64,000 nt of DNA from Thermopolyspora flexuosa (GTDB lineage Bacteria > Actinomycetota > Actinomycetes > Streptosporangiales > Streptosporangiaceae). The notes under the pieces were generated by a model, which did not search any database, was not told where the DNA came from, and saw only the letters and a list, made by a program, of their open reading frames with translations. This document shows positions 36,418 to 45,592 of this stretch, piece by piece (within the stretch, counting starts at the first letter, position 1; each line of letters begins with the position of its first letter). A program made the translations under genes and the position numbers. The stretch is from NCBI RefSeq assembly GCF_006716785.1, contig NZ_VFPQ01000001.1:4650001-4714000 (forward strand). The letters are read 5' to 3'.

Positions 36418-36675
36418 CGGTGCTCCTCCTGGGGGCGAGAGGTCGGCCGGGTACGGCACCGCGCGCGCGTGGCCGTACGGGCGGATTCGGGGGACACGGG
36501 CGCGGCGGCGCGGGCGGACACGCGGGTCTCCGGGGCGCGGTCCTCGCCGCCGGGCACCGGACACACTACCGTTTCGCTGCGTACACCGTTTGGCTTCCGC
36601 GCCACCTTCCCGAGTTTTCCCGATTTATTCCGTCATTCACTTCCAATAGTGCGACTCGTGGTTTAGGGAGAAATC

Positions 36676-37236
36676 GTGAGAGTCGAACGGACCCCGCTCG
36701 AGGGCGTGCTGCTGTTCGTCCCGACGCCGCACCATGACGACCGTGGGCTGTTCACCCGCACGTTCGACACGGCGCTCGCCGAGAAGCTGGGGCTGGAGCC
36801 GTTCGTGCAGGACAGCCAGTCCCGGTCGCGCCGGGGGGTGATCCGCGGCATGCACGGGCGGACCGGCCGGGGCGAGGCGAAGCTGGTGCGGTGCGCGCGG
36901 GGGGCGGTGTACGACGTGGTGGTGGACGCGCGGCCGGACTCGCCGACGTTCGGGCAGCGGTTTTCGGTCGTGCTGGATGACGAGAAATTCCTGTCACTTT
37001 ATGTGCCGCCGGGCATGCTGCACGGTTTTCAGGCGCTCAGCGAGGAGGCGGACGTGTGCTACCGCATCGACCGGCCGCACGACCCCGCCGAGGACGTCAC
37101 GGTCCGGTACGACGATCCGGAGCTCGCGATCCCGTGGCCGCTCCCGGTCACCGTGGTGAGCGAGCGGGACCGCACCGCGGGGAGCTGGGCGGAGCTGCGG
37201 GCACGGCTCGTCGGCGAGCCGTACCCGGCGGGGTGA
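36676..37236 (+). CDS. RmlC-like cupin epimerase, catalytic Tyr apparently missing
   Basis: A 186-residue dTDP-4-dehydrorhamnose 3,5-epimerase homologue: RGVIRGMHGRTGRGEAKLVR keeps the catalytic His, AVYDVVVDARPDSPTFGQRF the Asp region, and LYVPPGMLHGFQALSEEADV the cupin core. Where RmlC enzymes have TDYYAP, this one reads RIDRPHDPAED, so the proton-donating Tyr is not seen. It may be a mono-epimerase, an isomerase or act on another sugar. GTG at 36676 has GGGAGA upstream. A beta-helix lipoprotein gene follows after 12 bp. A second, more typical RmlC is encoded at 58456. Confidence 0.82.
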   Translation: MRVERTPLEGVLLFVPTPHHDDRGLFTRTFDTALAEKLGLEPFVQDSQSRSRRGVIRGMHGRTGRGEAKLVRCARGAVYDVVVDARPDSPTFGQRFSVVLDDEKFLSLYVPPGMLHGFQALSEEADVCYRIDRPHDPAEDVTVRYDDPELAIPWPLPVTVVSERDRTAGSWAELRARLVGEPYPAG

Positions 37237-37248
37237 GCGGGGCCGGTG

Positions 37249-38157
37249 ATGGCGAGACGCGCGTCGATCCTCGCGTTCCTGCTCGCGGTGGCCATGGTCG
37301 CGGCCTGCCAGCCGGGGGCGGGCGAGGCCGGTCCCACCGCCACGCCGGACGGCACGGCGACCGCGACCGCGAGCGGCACCCCCACGCCGGAGCCGCGGGC
37401 CGAGCACCCGACGCCGGAGACCACCGGGGTGCCGCCGGGCACGAAGCTCACCCGGCTCCGGTCGAACTACGAGGGCATCTACCGGGTGGACAAGCCGGGC
37501 ACCGTGCTCGACGGGGTGCACATCACCACCGACCTGCTCATCGTCGCCGACGACGTGGTGATCCAGAACAGCCGCATCGACGGGGGCGTGCTCGGCTACT
37601 ACGACGGCCGGGCGTACTCGTTCACCATCCGGGACTCGATCGTCGGCCCGCCGAAGGGCTGCCTCACCGCGCCCGGCATCGGGTCGGCACGGTACACGGC
37701 GGAGCGGGTGCACGTGCGCGGGCACGGGGACGGGTTCAACGCGTCGGGTGACGACATCGTGATCCGGGACTCCTACGTCAAGCTCTGCTCCAACCCCGGC
37801 GACCACTCCGACGGCATCCAGACCTACAAGACCGGCAAGGGCCTCATCTTCGACCACAACACCGTCGACCAGCGCTTCGCCAAGGACATCACCGCCCCGA
37901 TCTTCATCACCGACGAGCAGGCCGAGGACGTGATCGTGTCGCGGAACCTCGTCATGGGCGGCACCTACTCGATCCAGGTGCGCAACGTGAAGGGCACGGC
38001 GATCGTGCGGGACAACGCCCTGGTGGACAAGTCCTGGGTGTACGGCCCGGTCGACACCGACTGCGCCAACGTGGTCTGGGAGGGGAACACGCTCGTGACG
38101 ATCGACGACAAATACCGCATAACGTCGACCGTCGGCCCACTCGAATGCGAGGGATAA
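37249..38157 (+). CDS. Beta-helix lipoprotein, copy 1
   Basis: A 302-residue exported protein. The N-terminus MARRASILAFLLAVAMVAAC is a lipoprotein signal with Cys20; a Thr/Pro-rich linker follows. Residues about 85-290 are a right-handed parallel beta-helix: DGVHITTDLLIVADDVVIQN, SRIDGGVLGYYDGRAYSFTI, RDSYVKLCSNPGDHSDGIQT, GLIFDHNTVDQRFAKDITAP and EDVIVSRNLVMGGTYSIQVR mark successive turns. The fold resembles pectate lyases and surface-glycan-processing proteins; the HSDGIQ motif resembles active-site turns of such lyases. It probably binds or cleaves the polysaccharide on the outer face. The second copy follows in tandem. Confidence 0.8.
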   Translation: MARRASILAFLLAVAMVAACQPGAGEAGPTATPDGTATATASGTPTPEPRAEHPTPETTGVPPGTKLTRLRSNYEGIYRVDKPGTVLDGVHITTDLLIVADDVVIQNSRIDGGVLGYYDGRAYSFTIRDSIVGPPKGCLTAPGIGSARYTAERVHVRGHGDGFNASGDDIVIRDSYVKLCSNPGDHSDGIQTYKTGKGLIFDHNTVDQRFAKDITAPIFITDEQAEDVIVSRNLVMGGTYSIQVRNVKGTAIVRDNALVDKSWVYGPVDTDCANVVWEGNTLVTIDDKYRITSTVGPLECEG

Positions 38158-38278
38158 GGAAAAAGACCGACATTTGAATATGCGGGCATAGAAACCCGAA
38201 ATTATCGTTCTGCCGGTCCGGTCACCCGGTCCGGCCAGGGCAAACGCGGGAATGGCCGGTTCCGGAAAACGACGCGTC

Positions 38279-38299
38279 ATCCCCGGGTGAAACGGGGAT
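38279..38299 (+). terminator. Hairpin between the two beta-helix genes
   Basis: ATCCCCG-GGTGAAA-CGGGGAT, a 7-bp stem in the 204-bp gap, may be a weak terminator; no U-rich tail is present. Confidence 0.35.
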
Positions 38300-38361
38300 A
38301 CCGCATCCGCGGCGCGCGCCGGTCGGGGCGCGGTCGAACGCGTGATCACGGAGGTCGGACG

Positions 38362-39492
38362 ATGTCGCCAGGACACCGGCACGGCGACGGCGGCGGAGAA
38401 CCATGGGCGGGCGTCCGGCGCTCCCGGCACCGCCGCCAACCGGGGACGTGGCTCGTCGTGGGCCTCGTGGCGGCGGCCCTGGCGGGCGTCGTGCTCGCCG
38501 CCCTCCTGATCACCGGCACGTCGCCGGCCGCCCACCGCGACGCCGGGCCGTACGCGGCCGTCACCTCGCCGCCCGGGCCGGGCGACGCGTCGCCCACCCC
38601 GGCCGAGCCGGTCCCGAGCCGGGAGGAGACGGCCACCGAGGCGGCGGAGACTCCGGCGGCCACGCCCGCATCCGTCACGTCCACGGAACAGCCGGTACCG
38701 CCGACGCCGGCCCCGTCGCGCCGTAAATGCCCTGGCCATCCGACGCCCGCCTGCACCGGCGTGCCCCCGGGGACCCGGCTCACCACGCTCCCGCTCAACG
38801 TCGACGGGGCGGCGTACGAGGTGACCGAGCCGGGCACCGTGCTCGACGGCGTGCACATCCCCGGCGACCTGCTCATCCGGGCCGACGGCGTGGTGATCCG
38901 CAACAGCCGGATCGACGGCGGCGTGTCGAACGAGTACCGGCTGCGGCGCTACTCGTTCACGATCACCGACTCCACGGTGGGCCCGGCCACGGGCTGCCTC
39001 ACCGCGCCTGGGATCGGCGAGGCGCGGTTCACCGCCCTGCGGGTGCACGTGCGCGGGCACGGCGACGGCTTCCACGCCTCGGGCGACGACATCGTCATCC
39101 GGGACTCGTACGTCAAGCTCTGCTCCAACCCCGGCGACCACTCCGACGGCATCCAGACCTACAAGACCGGCAAGGGCCTCATCTTCGACCACAACACCGT
39201 CGACCAGCGCTACGCCAAGGACATCACCGCCCCGATCTTCATCACCGACGAGGGGGCCGAGGACGTGATCGTCACCCGCAACCTCGTCATGGGCGGCACC
39301 TACTCGATCCAGGTGAAGAACGTCTCCGGCCGGGCGGTGGTCCGCGACAACCGGCTGGTGGACGGCTCCTGGGTGTACGGCCCGGTGGAGGCCGACTGCG
39401 CCACCATCGAGTGGTCCGGTAACACCTTGGTCACGATCGACGAGGACTACCGCATCACCCGGACCGTCGGCCCGCTCCACTGCGCCACCTGA
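38362..39492 (+). CDS. Beta-helix protein, copy 2, with N-terminal membrane anchor
   Basis: A 376-residue paralogue of the preceding gene. A cytosolic lead of about 30 residues is followed by one membrane helix (WLVVGLVAAALAGVVLAALL), a long Pro/Thr/Glu-rich linker and the same beta-helix (DGVHIPGDLLIRADGVVIRN, SRIDGGVSNEYRLRRYSFTI, RDSYVKLCSNPGDHSDGIQT, EDVIVTRNLVMGGTYSIQVK). Thus the two differ mainly in anchoring: lipid in copy 1, helix in copy 2. DNA at 39109-39252 matches copy 1 with one mismatch while flanking parts have diverged. ATG at 38362 has GGAGG 9 bp upstream. Confidence 0.8.
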   Translation: MSPGHRHGDGGGEPWAGVRRSRHRRQPGTWLVVGLVAAALAGVVLAALLITGTSPAAHRDAGPYAAVTSPPGPGDASPTPAEPVPSREETATEAAETPAATPASVTSTEQPVPPTPAPSRRKCPGHPTPACTGVPPGTRLTTLPLNVDGAAYEVTEPGTVLDGVHIPGDLLIRADGVVIRNSRIDGGVSNEYRLRRYSFTITDSTVGPATGCLTAPGIGEARFTALRVHVRGHGDGFHASGDDIVIRDSYVKLCSNPGDHSDGIQTYKTGKGLIFDHNTVDQRYAKDITAPIFITDEGAEDVIVTRNLVMGGTYSIQVKNVSGRAVVRDNRLVDGSWVYGPVEADCATIEWSGNTLVTIDEDYRITRTVGPLHCAT

Positions 39493-39770
39493 CCGGCCCG
39501 GTACGCCGGGGCGGGCACGCCGTACGCCGGGATGCCGCGTGACCTGCGAAGATACGCCACGTTCACACCTGGTTGCCTAATTGTCACGGAACCGACCGGC
39601 TGCACCGGAAATGAGATGACAACGCGCGCCGGTTGCAGCAAGGTAGTCGGGGTCGATGAGTCCTGCCGGTCGCGCCGGTCCTCATTGCACAGGGCGATGG
39701 CCGTGGCTGAGACCCGAATCCCGACGGCTCGTCCTGACCGTACATCACCGACGACTCCGATTGAGGTGCC

Positions 39771-41231
39771 GTGTCCGGCGTCAAACATGCGACAACGTCC
39801 GCCACGAGCGCGGCCGAGGGGGTGCGCCGTACCCCCGCGGTGGTCCCGCTGCTGGTGCTCGCCACGTTCGTGGTCATCCTCAACGAGACCATCCTCATCA
39901 ACGCGATCCCGCGCTTGATGGACGCGATGCACATCACCGAGCACACCGCGCAGTGGCTGTCCACCGCGTTCATGCTCACGTTGGCCGCGGTCATCCCGAT
40001 CACCGGCTGGTTCCTCGACCGCGTCACCACGCGGGTCGCGTACGGCACGGCGATGGGCCTGTTCCTGTTCGGCACCGCGCTCGCCGCGGTCGCCCCGGCC
40101 TTCGCGGTGCTGCTCGCCGCCCGGATCATCCAGGCGTGCGGGACGGGCATCATGATGCCGCTGCTCATGACCACCCTCATGCGGGTGGTGCCGGTGTCCG
40201 ACCGGGGCCGGGTGATGGGCAACGTCTCGCTCGCCATCTCCGTGGCGCCCGCGATGGGGCCGACGGTCTCCGGGCTGATCCTCGCGCTCGGGTCGTGGCG
40301 GCTGCTGTTCGCCGTGGTGCTCCCCATCGCGGCCCTGGTCACCTGGGGCGGGCTGCGGCGGCTGCCGAACGTCGGCGAGCCGCGGGAGTCCTCCGTCGAC
40401 TGGCTGAGCGTGGTCACCGCCGCCGCCGGGTTCGGCGGCCTGGTGTACGGGCTGAGCCTGTTCGAGGGCGGCGACCTCCGGGTCGCGTCCGCGATCACGG
40501 CCGGGGGCCTCGCGCTGATCGCCGTGTTCGTGCTGCGCCAGCTCCGGCTGCAGCGGCGCGGCGCGCCCCTGCTCGACCTGCGCACGCTGCGCCACCGCCC
40601 CTACGCCATCGGGCTGGTCATGCTGTCGGTGGCGTTCATGGCGATGCTCGGCACGATGGTGCTGCTCCCGCTCTACCTGCAGAACCTGCGCGCGCTCAGC
40701 CCGCTCGCGACCGGGCTCCTCGTCATGCCCGGGGGCCTGGCGATGGGGCTGCTCGGCCCGGTGGTCGGCCGGCTGTACGACCGGTACGGCGGGCGCGTGC
40801 TGATCATCCCGGGCGCGGCCGGCATCACGCTCGCGCTCGCCGGGTTCACCCAGGTGACGCTCGCCACGCCGTACTGGGTGCTGCTCGCCCTGCACATGCT
40901 GCTGTCGCTGTGCCTCGCGGCGACGTTCACCCCGGTGTTCACGATCGCGCTCGGGGCGGTCCCGTCGTCGCTGTACTCGCACGCCAGCTCGATCCTCAAC
41001 ACGCTGCAGCAGGTCTCCGGCGCCTTCGGCACCGCGCTCGTGGTCACCGTGATGAGCATGCGGGCCGACGCGCTGCGGTCCTCGGGGGTCGCCGACGCGC
41101 TCGCCGCGCTCGGCGGCATGCGGCTGGCGTTCATCGTCGGCGCGGTGCTGTCGCTGATCGTGATCGCCACGGCCCTGTTCATGCCGGCCCGGTCGGAGAA
41201 CGCCGGCGACCACGTGGGGGCGATGCACTGA
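39771..41231 (+). CDS. MFS drug/efflux transporter (DHA2 type)
   Basis: A 486-residue permease with about 14 hydrophobic segments: VVPLLVLATFVVILNETILI, STAFMLTLAAVIPITGWFLD, RIIQACGTGIMMPLLMTTLM and RVVPVSDRGRVMGNVSLAIS are the characteristic DHA2/EmrB N-terminal segments, with the D-R-x-x-x-R motif between helices 2 and 3 (FLDRVTTRVAYG). It is proton-driven; substrates are unknown (drugs, or possibly lipids or sugars). The GTG start is weakly supported. It lies inside the polysaccharide region but has no obvious role in it. The 278 bp upstream contain no gene. Confidence 0.88.
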   Translation: MSGVKHATTSATSAAEGVRRTPAVVPLLVLATFVVILNETILINAIPRLMDAMHITEHTAQWLSTAFMLTLAAVIPITGWFLDRVTTRVAYGTAMGLFLFGTALAAVAPAFAVLLAARIIQACGTGIMMPLLMTTLMRVVPVSDRGRVMGNVSLAISVAPAMGPTVSGLILALGSWRLLFAVVLPIAALVTWGGLRRLPNVGEPRESSVDWLSVVTAAAGFGGLVYGLSLFEGGDLRVASAITAGGLALIAVFVLRQLRLQRRGAPLLDLRTLRHRPYAIGLVMLSVAFMAMLGTMVLLPLYLQNLRALSPLATGLLVMPGGLAMGLLGPVVGRLYDRYGGRVLIIPGAAGITLALAGFTQVTLATPYWVLLALHMLLSLCLAATFTPVFTIALGAVPSSLYSHASSILNTLQQVSGAFGTALVVTVMSMRADALRSSGVADALAALGGMRLAFIVGAVLSLIVIATALFMPARSENAGDHVGAMH

Positions 41232-41238
41232 CCGGCGG

Positions 41239-42651
41239 CTACCCCGCGATGGCGAGCTGCACCACGGCGAGTACGGCGAGCAGCGCGGGGCCGCGCAGCA
41301 GCCGCATGACCAGGTCCGGCGGCATCGGCCCGAACGGGCCGGTGTCGACCACCATGCTCGTGTGGTCGAGCGGCGGCCGGGTCGCCATGCGGTAGCACAC
41401 GGCGACCGCGCCGACGGCGGACACCGCGGCGGTGAGCGGCGAGATCGGGGCCAGGAGCGCCGAGGCCGCCGACCACACGACCGCGCCCGCGGCGGGCACC
41501 ACCAGGTGCGCGAGCTTGAGCGTCAGGTCCGTGCCGCCGAGCGCCCGGCGGAGCGCGGGCGCGTGCGCGATGAGCCGCAGCCCGCCCGCGAGCCGGTAGG
41601 CCGCGAGGAACGCCGCCACCAGGTGGATCGCGGGCAGGAACGCGGTGAGCCCGGCCAGGTGCGCGGCGTACGGCACGGGGAGCAGCGCGGCCCACGCGAG
41701 CAGGCCGGTCCGCATGCGCAGCACCCGGGCCACGTCGGCCCGGACCAGCGCGGCCACCCGGTTGCCGCGGATCCCGGCGGGCCGGACCCGGGCGAGCGCG
41801 CGCAGCCGCCGCTCGGTCACCACCGGCCAGAACAGGGTGCTGTCGAGCGAGAGCAACGACACCCGGGCCGCGAGCGCGAGCTCGCCGCCCGAGCACGCCG
41901 TACCGCGGGTCATGTCCGCCAGATGGCGGCGGGCCGCGTACATCGCGACGGCCGCGCACGCCACGAGGGCGAGCGCACCGGCCCACGTCGCCGTCCCGGT
42001 CGCCGCCAGCGCGGGCGGCGGGACGGCGGGCCGGAGCAGCGGGACCGCGAGCACCGCGGCGGTGAGCGCGTACCCGGCCGCGGTCAGCCGGCGGCGCAGC
42101 ACCGGCACCGGCCGCCGCCGCGCCTGGGCCACGGCGCAGCCGCAGGTGATCGCCGCGCCGAGCGCCGCCCACCCGGTCAGCCACGGCACCGGCGGCGGGC
42201 CGAGGCGGGTGACGAGCAGCAGCGCGAACCCGATCGCGGCCGCCAGGCCCGCGCCGGCCGCCACGGCGATCGCGAGCGGCACGGTGAGCAGGCCGGTGCG
42301 GTCGACCGGGGTGCTGAGCAGCCAGGTGCGGGCGGCCGCGCCGGCGTACACGGGCCCGAACGCCAGCAGCGCCCGGGCGAGCGCCACCACGCCCAGCACG
42401 GCCGCGGTGATCACCGTCCACTCCACGATCGGGGTGATCGGGGTCACCGGGGCCCGGCCCGCCGCGCCGATGTGGCCGAGCGTCGACGGCACCGCCTCGG
42501 CGGCGATGGCGAGGAACACCGCGGCGTAGATCGTGCGCTCGGCGAGCACCATGAGGATCTCCCGGGGCGGCCGCCGCGGCCTGCCCGCCCGCCGCCTGCG
42601 GCGCAGCTCCCGGGGACGGGGGTACGGCGAGCGCGCCGCGGCGAGCGTCAC
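41239..42651 (-). CDS. Membrane protein beside ABC ATPase (DUF6297-like)
   Basis: A 470-residue polytopic membrane protein. A basic N-terminus (YPRPRELRRRRRAGRPRRPP) is followed by ten or more hydrophobic segments, for example TIYAAVFLAIAAEAVPSTLG and WTVITAAVLGVVALARALLA. It starts at a GTG overlapping the stop of the ATPase gene by 4 bp, so it is the permease partner. It looks like the DUF6297 class that accompanies such ATPases in actinobacteria; no binding protein is present, so export is more likely than uptake. The substrate is unknown. Confidence 0.75.
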   Translation of the reverse strand: MTLAAARSPYPRPRELRRRRRAGRPRRPPREILMVLAERTIYAAVFLAIAAEAVPSTLGHIGAAGRAPVTPITPIVEWTVITAAVLGVVALARALLAFGPVYAGAAARTWLLSTPVDRTGLLTVPLAIAVAAGAGLAAAIGFALLLVTRLGPPPVPWLTGWAALGAAITCGCAVAQARRRPVPVLRRRLTAAGYALTAAVLAVPLLRPAVPPPALAATGTATWAGALALVACAAVAMYAARRHLADMTRGTACSGGELALAARVSLLSLDSTLFWPVVTERRLRALARVRPAGIRGNRVAALVRADVARVLRMRTGLLAWAALLPVPYAAHLAGLTAFLPAIHLVAAFLAAYRLAGGLRLIAHAPALRRALGGTDLTLKLAHLVVPAAGAVVWSAASALLAPISPLTAAVSAVGAVAVCYRMATRPPLDHTSMVVDTGPFGPMPPDLVMRLLRGPALLAVLAVVQLAIAG

Positions 42652-43310
42652 GAGCCCACCTCGATGACCCGGTCGGCCACCGCGTCGACCAGCTCCCGGT
42701 CGTGGGACGCGAACAGCACGGCCACCCCGGAGGCGAGCTCGGCGCCGAGCCGGGAGACGAGCCAGGCGCGCCCCTCGGCGTCGAGCCGCTGCTCCGGCTC
42801 GTCGAGGAGGAGGATGCGGCGCGGGCGGACCAGGCACGAGGCGAGCCCGAACCGGTGCCGCTGCCCGCTCGACAGCGTGATCGGCAGCCGGTCCGCGAGC
42901 GGCAGCAGGTCGAGCTCGCGCAGCACGTCCTCGACGGTCCGTTCGGGGTCCGGCACGCCGTGCGCCCACGCGTACAGCGCGAGGTGGTCGGCCACCGACA
43001 GGTCGGGGAAGTAGTCGAAGTCGTCGAGCAGGCAGGCCATCGCGGCGCGGGCCTCGGGGTCGGTCTCCCGGAACCGTCTGCCCTCCAGCTCGACGACCCC
43101 CTCGTCCGGTTCCTCGATCCCGGCCACGCAGCGCAGCAGCGTGGTCTTGCCCGCGCCGTTCGGGCCGACGAGCGCGATCGCCTCGCCCGGTCTCAGGGTG
43201 AAGCCGACGTCCTGCAGCACCGGGACGCCGGAGTAGGACTTGCACAGCCCGGACACCGCCAGCAGGTCCGGGGCCCGGCCGGCGGGCATGCCTTCGGTCA
43301 CGTTCGCCAT
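42648..43310 (-). CDS. ABC transporter ATP-binding protein
   Basis: A 220-residue nucleotide-binding subunit with Walker A GPNGAGKTTLLRCVAGIEEP, signature ITLSSGQRHRFGLASCLV, Walker B RRILLLDEPEQRLDAEGRAW and switch His in VLFASHDRELVDAVADR. The signature motif is LSSGQ rather than LSGGQ. ATG at 43310 follows GGGAGGCC. Coupled to the membrane gene downstream. The pair is a heterologous two-gene exporter typical of actinobacteria; no substrate can be inferred. Confidence 0.92.
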   Translation of the reverse strand: MANVTEGMPAGRAPDLLAVSGLCKSYSGVPVLQDVGFTLRPGEAIALVGPNGAGKTTLLRCVAGIEEPDEGVVELEGRRFRETDPEARAAMACLLDDFDYFPDLSVADHLALYAWAHGVPDPERTVEDVLRELDLLPLADRLPITLSSGQRHRFGLASCLVRPRRILLLDEPEQRLDAEGRAWLVSRLGAELASGVAVLFASHDRELVDAVADRVIEVGS

Positions 43311-43359
43311 GGCCTCCCGGTAGGGGTCACGTTCGGAAAACCCGCGCGCGGCGCGGTCA

Positions 43360-43384
43360 AACCACGTTGACGAACAACGTGGTT
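43360..43384. promoter_or_regulatory. Perfect 9-bp inverted repeat before the ABC gene
   Basis: AACCACGTT-GACGAAC-AACGTGGTT lies 50 bp upstream of the ABC start and 68 bp after the Wzy-like gene. It could be a terminator for the latter or an operator for the ABC pair. The arms are A+T-containing, unlike the GC terminators here, which favours an operator. Confidence 0.45.
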
Positions 43385-43451
43385 CGCCGGTTCCCGCCCG
43401 GAACGCCGGGCCGTACGGCACGGCCGCCGCGATCCCGGCGCGCGGGCGGCC

Positions 43452-44816
43452 TCACCGGGAGGGGTCCGGCCCGGCGGACGCTGCGGCCTCGGCGGTGACC
43501 GCCCGCAGCAGGGCCCCGGCGGCGCCGATGAACAGGAAGGACACGCCGGTGACCTGGGCGAAGGAGAGCAGGTCGAAGGTGGCCATGCCGATGAGCGGCA
43601 CGGTGAGCGCGGCGGCGAGCGAGAGGCCGAGGTCGCGGGCGCCGGGGTCGGCCGCGAGGCGGCGGGCGCGGAGCGCGGCATAGCCGGCGACCAGGAACAT
43701 CGCGACGATCACGGTGATGCCGATCAGGCCGGCCTCGACGGCGGACAGGATGTACTGGTTGTCGAAGACCTGGTGCTTGGGCGCGTACCAGGTGGCGACG
43801 CCGCGCCCGAGCCAGGGGTGGCGGGCGATCTCCTCGGCGGCGACCGCGTAGTCGTGGGTGCGGTAGCGGATGCTGTCGTCGGTGCCGAGGTTGGCGAACA
43901 GGCCGTAGAAGGTGCCGAGCAGGCCGGGCACGAGCAGCCACACCCCGGCGAGGAATCCCCCGGCGGCGGCGAGCGCCCGGATCCGGCGCCGGGCGGGCCA
44001 GCCGAGCAGGAGCACCACGGCGACCCCGGCGAACCCGAGCATCGCCGACCGGGACACCGAGAACATCAGCCCCATCGCGATCAGCAGCGTGCAGCCCCAC
44101 CAGCGCACCGCCGCGGCCCGGCCGCGGGCGTGGAACCCGTAGTGGGCGGCGATCGGCAGCAGCATCGCGCACACCACGCCGAACTCGATCGGGTGCCCGG
44201 TGGTCGCGGCCACCCGGCGCATGTCCTCGCGCTCGAGCACGGCCGCGTCCTCGGAGGTGAACTCGAGGATCGGCGGCCGCAGGTAGCGGGTGAGGTCGAG
44301 GTCGAGCAGGAACTGGAAGGCGCCGATCACCGAGATGATCGCGCCCGCGACCACGACCGTCCTGAGCAGGAAGTCGAGCCGGTCGAGGCCGCGCACCCCG
44401 TCGCAGACGAGCAGGGCGATGCCGACCATGGCCACGATGAGCACGAGCGCGTGGTCGGCGAGGTTGAGCTCGTCGGCGGGCAGGTAGCCGGCGGTGGCGT
44501 AGCCGTACGTGGCGATCATCGCGGTGAGGTAGCAGAACACCGCGGTCCGCACCGGGTTGCGGCCCTTCGCCATGCCGAGCGTGGCGGTGAACTGGGCGAG
44601 CAGCCAGGCGAGCGCGGCGACGAGGCTGACCACGTTCGCCGGGGTGAGCGACATCGGCAGGAACCGGAACACCATCCGGGCCGGCACGAGCAGCAGGGCG
44701 AGGGCGAAGAGGCAGGCCAGGGTCGCCCCGTCGGCCCGCCGCAGCCGGGCGAAGACCTCCAGGGACGGCGCCTTCGGGGACGGCACGGTACGGCCGGCCG
44801 CCGGTGCCGCGGTCAC
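43452..44816 (-). CDS. O-antigen ligase/Wzy-like polysaccharide polymerase
   Basis: A 454-residue polytopic membrane protein with ten or more helices, such as LACLFALALLLVPARMVFRF and VVSLVAALAWLLAQFTATLG. It has the periplasmic loop typical of the O-antigen ligase (Wzy_C) family: NLGTDDSIRYRTHDYAVAAE, then IARHPWLGRGVATWYAPKHQ and DNQYILSAVEAGLIGITVI. It would polymerise lipid-linked repeat units on the outer membrane face of the plasma membrane. GTG at 44816 overlaps the stop of the Wzz-like gene, so chain polymerase and length regulator are co-made. Confidence 0.85.
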   Translation of the reverse strand: MTAAPAAGRTVPSPKAPSLEVFARLRRADGATLACLFALALLLVPARMVFRFLPMSLTPANVVSLVAALAWLLAQFTATLGMAKGRNPVRTAVFCYLTAMIATYGYATAGYLPADELNLADHALVLIVAMVGIALLVCDGVRGLDRLDFLLRTVVVAGAIISVIGAFQFLLDLDLTRYLRPPILEFTSEDAAVLEREDMRRVAATTGHPIEFGVVCAMLLPIAAHYGFHARGRAAAVRWWGCTLLIAMGLMFSVSRSAMLGFAGVAVVLLLGWPARRRIRALAAAGGFLAGVWLLVPGLLGTFYGLFANLGTDDSIRYRTHDYAVAAEEIARHPWLGRGVATWYAPKHQVFDNQYILSAVEAGLIGITVIVAMFLVAGYAALRARRLAADPGARDLGLSLAAALTVPLIGMATFDLLSFAQVTGVSFLFIGAAGALLRAVTAEAAASAGPDPSR

Positions 44817-45592
44817 GCCTCGCCTCCCGCCCGCGATGCGGCGCCCGCCGCCACCGGCTCGGCGTCGGCCCGCCGCGCGCCGGAGGGCCCGGAATCGCCG
44901 GGACCGCCGGGCTCGGCGGCCGGGGCCGCGGCGGGACGGCGGCGGCCGCGGCGGTGGGCGGCAAGGCTCTCCACCGCGAAGGTCGCGGCGAGCGAGGCGA
45001 ACAGGCCGAGGGCGAGCGCCGCGGCGGTGGCGCGGAGCCGGCGGCCCTGCTGCGGCAGCGGCGTGGTGGGCGGCACCGCCTCGTGCATGGTGATGTACGT
45101 GCCCTTGGGGGCGTCGACGGCGGCCTGGCGGGCGTCGAGCTCGAGGTGCGCCCGGGCGATGACGCGGCGCGCCATCTTCGTGGCCTTGCGCGGATCGGTG
45201 CTGGTCGCCTCGACGAACACGAGCGGCCCGGTGGCGAGCGACTCCAGGTTGCTGCTGCCGTTGGTGACCTGGTACTCGGTGTCGCCGCCCTCCTCCACGC
45301 CGAGCTCGCGGGCGGTCTCCGGGGTGCCGAGCGCCGCGATGAGCACGGAGGCGGTCACGCTGAGCCCGTGCTCGAAGTTGAGCATCGGGTTGATCCGCGG
45401 CATGGGCATCTTCGGGTCCGGCGGCACGACCCCGCCGCCCGTCGGGGTGGTCAGCATGAGCACCGCGTGCGACACGTAGACGGTGGGAATCGTGGCGTAG
45501 ACCCCGAATGCGGCCGCGACGGCGAGCGCAAAAGCGGGCACGGAGATATACCACCGGCGAAACAGGACGAGAACCGTTCCCCAGAAGTCCAT
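44813..45592 (-). CDS. Wzz-like chain-length determinant protein 1
   Basis: A 259-residue membrane protein. MDFWGTVLVLFRRWYISVPA opens the first membrane helix; the second lies at ATAAALALGLFASLAATFAV. The extracytoplasmic middle is about 150 residues (SHAVLMLTTPTGGGVVPPDP, ELGVEEGGDTEYQVTNGSSN). A Pro/Ala-rich cytosolic tail has no tyrosine-kinase domain. The class controls the length of Wzy-made chains. ATG at 45592 matches the paralogue at 48012, both beginning MDFW. It is divergent from a glycosyltransferase gene; the 337-bp gap between them has no gene and must hold both promoters. Confidence 0.8.
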   Translation of the reverse strand: MDFWGTVLVLFRRWYISVPAFALAVAAAFGVYATIPTVYVSHAVLMLTTPTGGGVVPPDPKMPMPRINPMLNFEHGLSVTASVLIAALGTPETARELGVEEGGDTEYQVTNGSSNLESLATGPLVFVEATSTDPRKATKMARRVIARAHLELDARQAAVDAPKGTYITMHEAVPPTTPLPQQGRRLRATAAALALGLFASLAATFAVESLAAHRRGRRRPAAAPAAEPGGPGDSGPSGARRADAEPVAAGAASRAGGEA

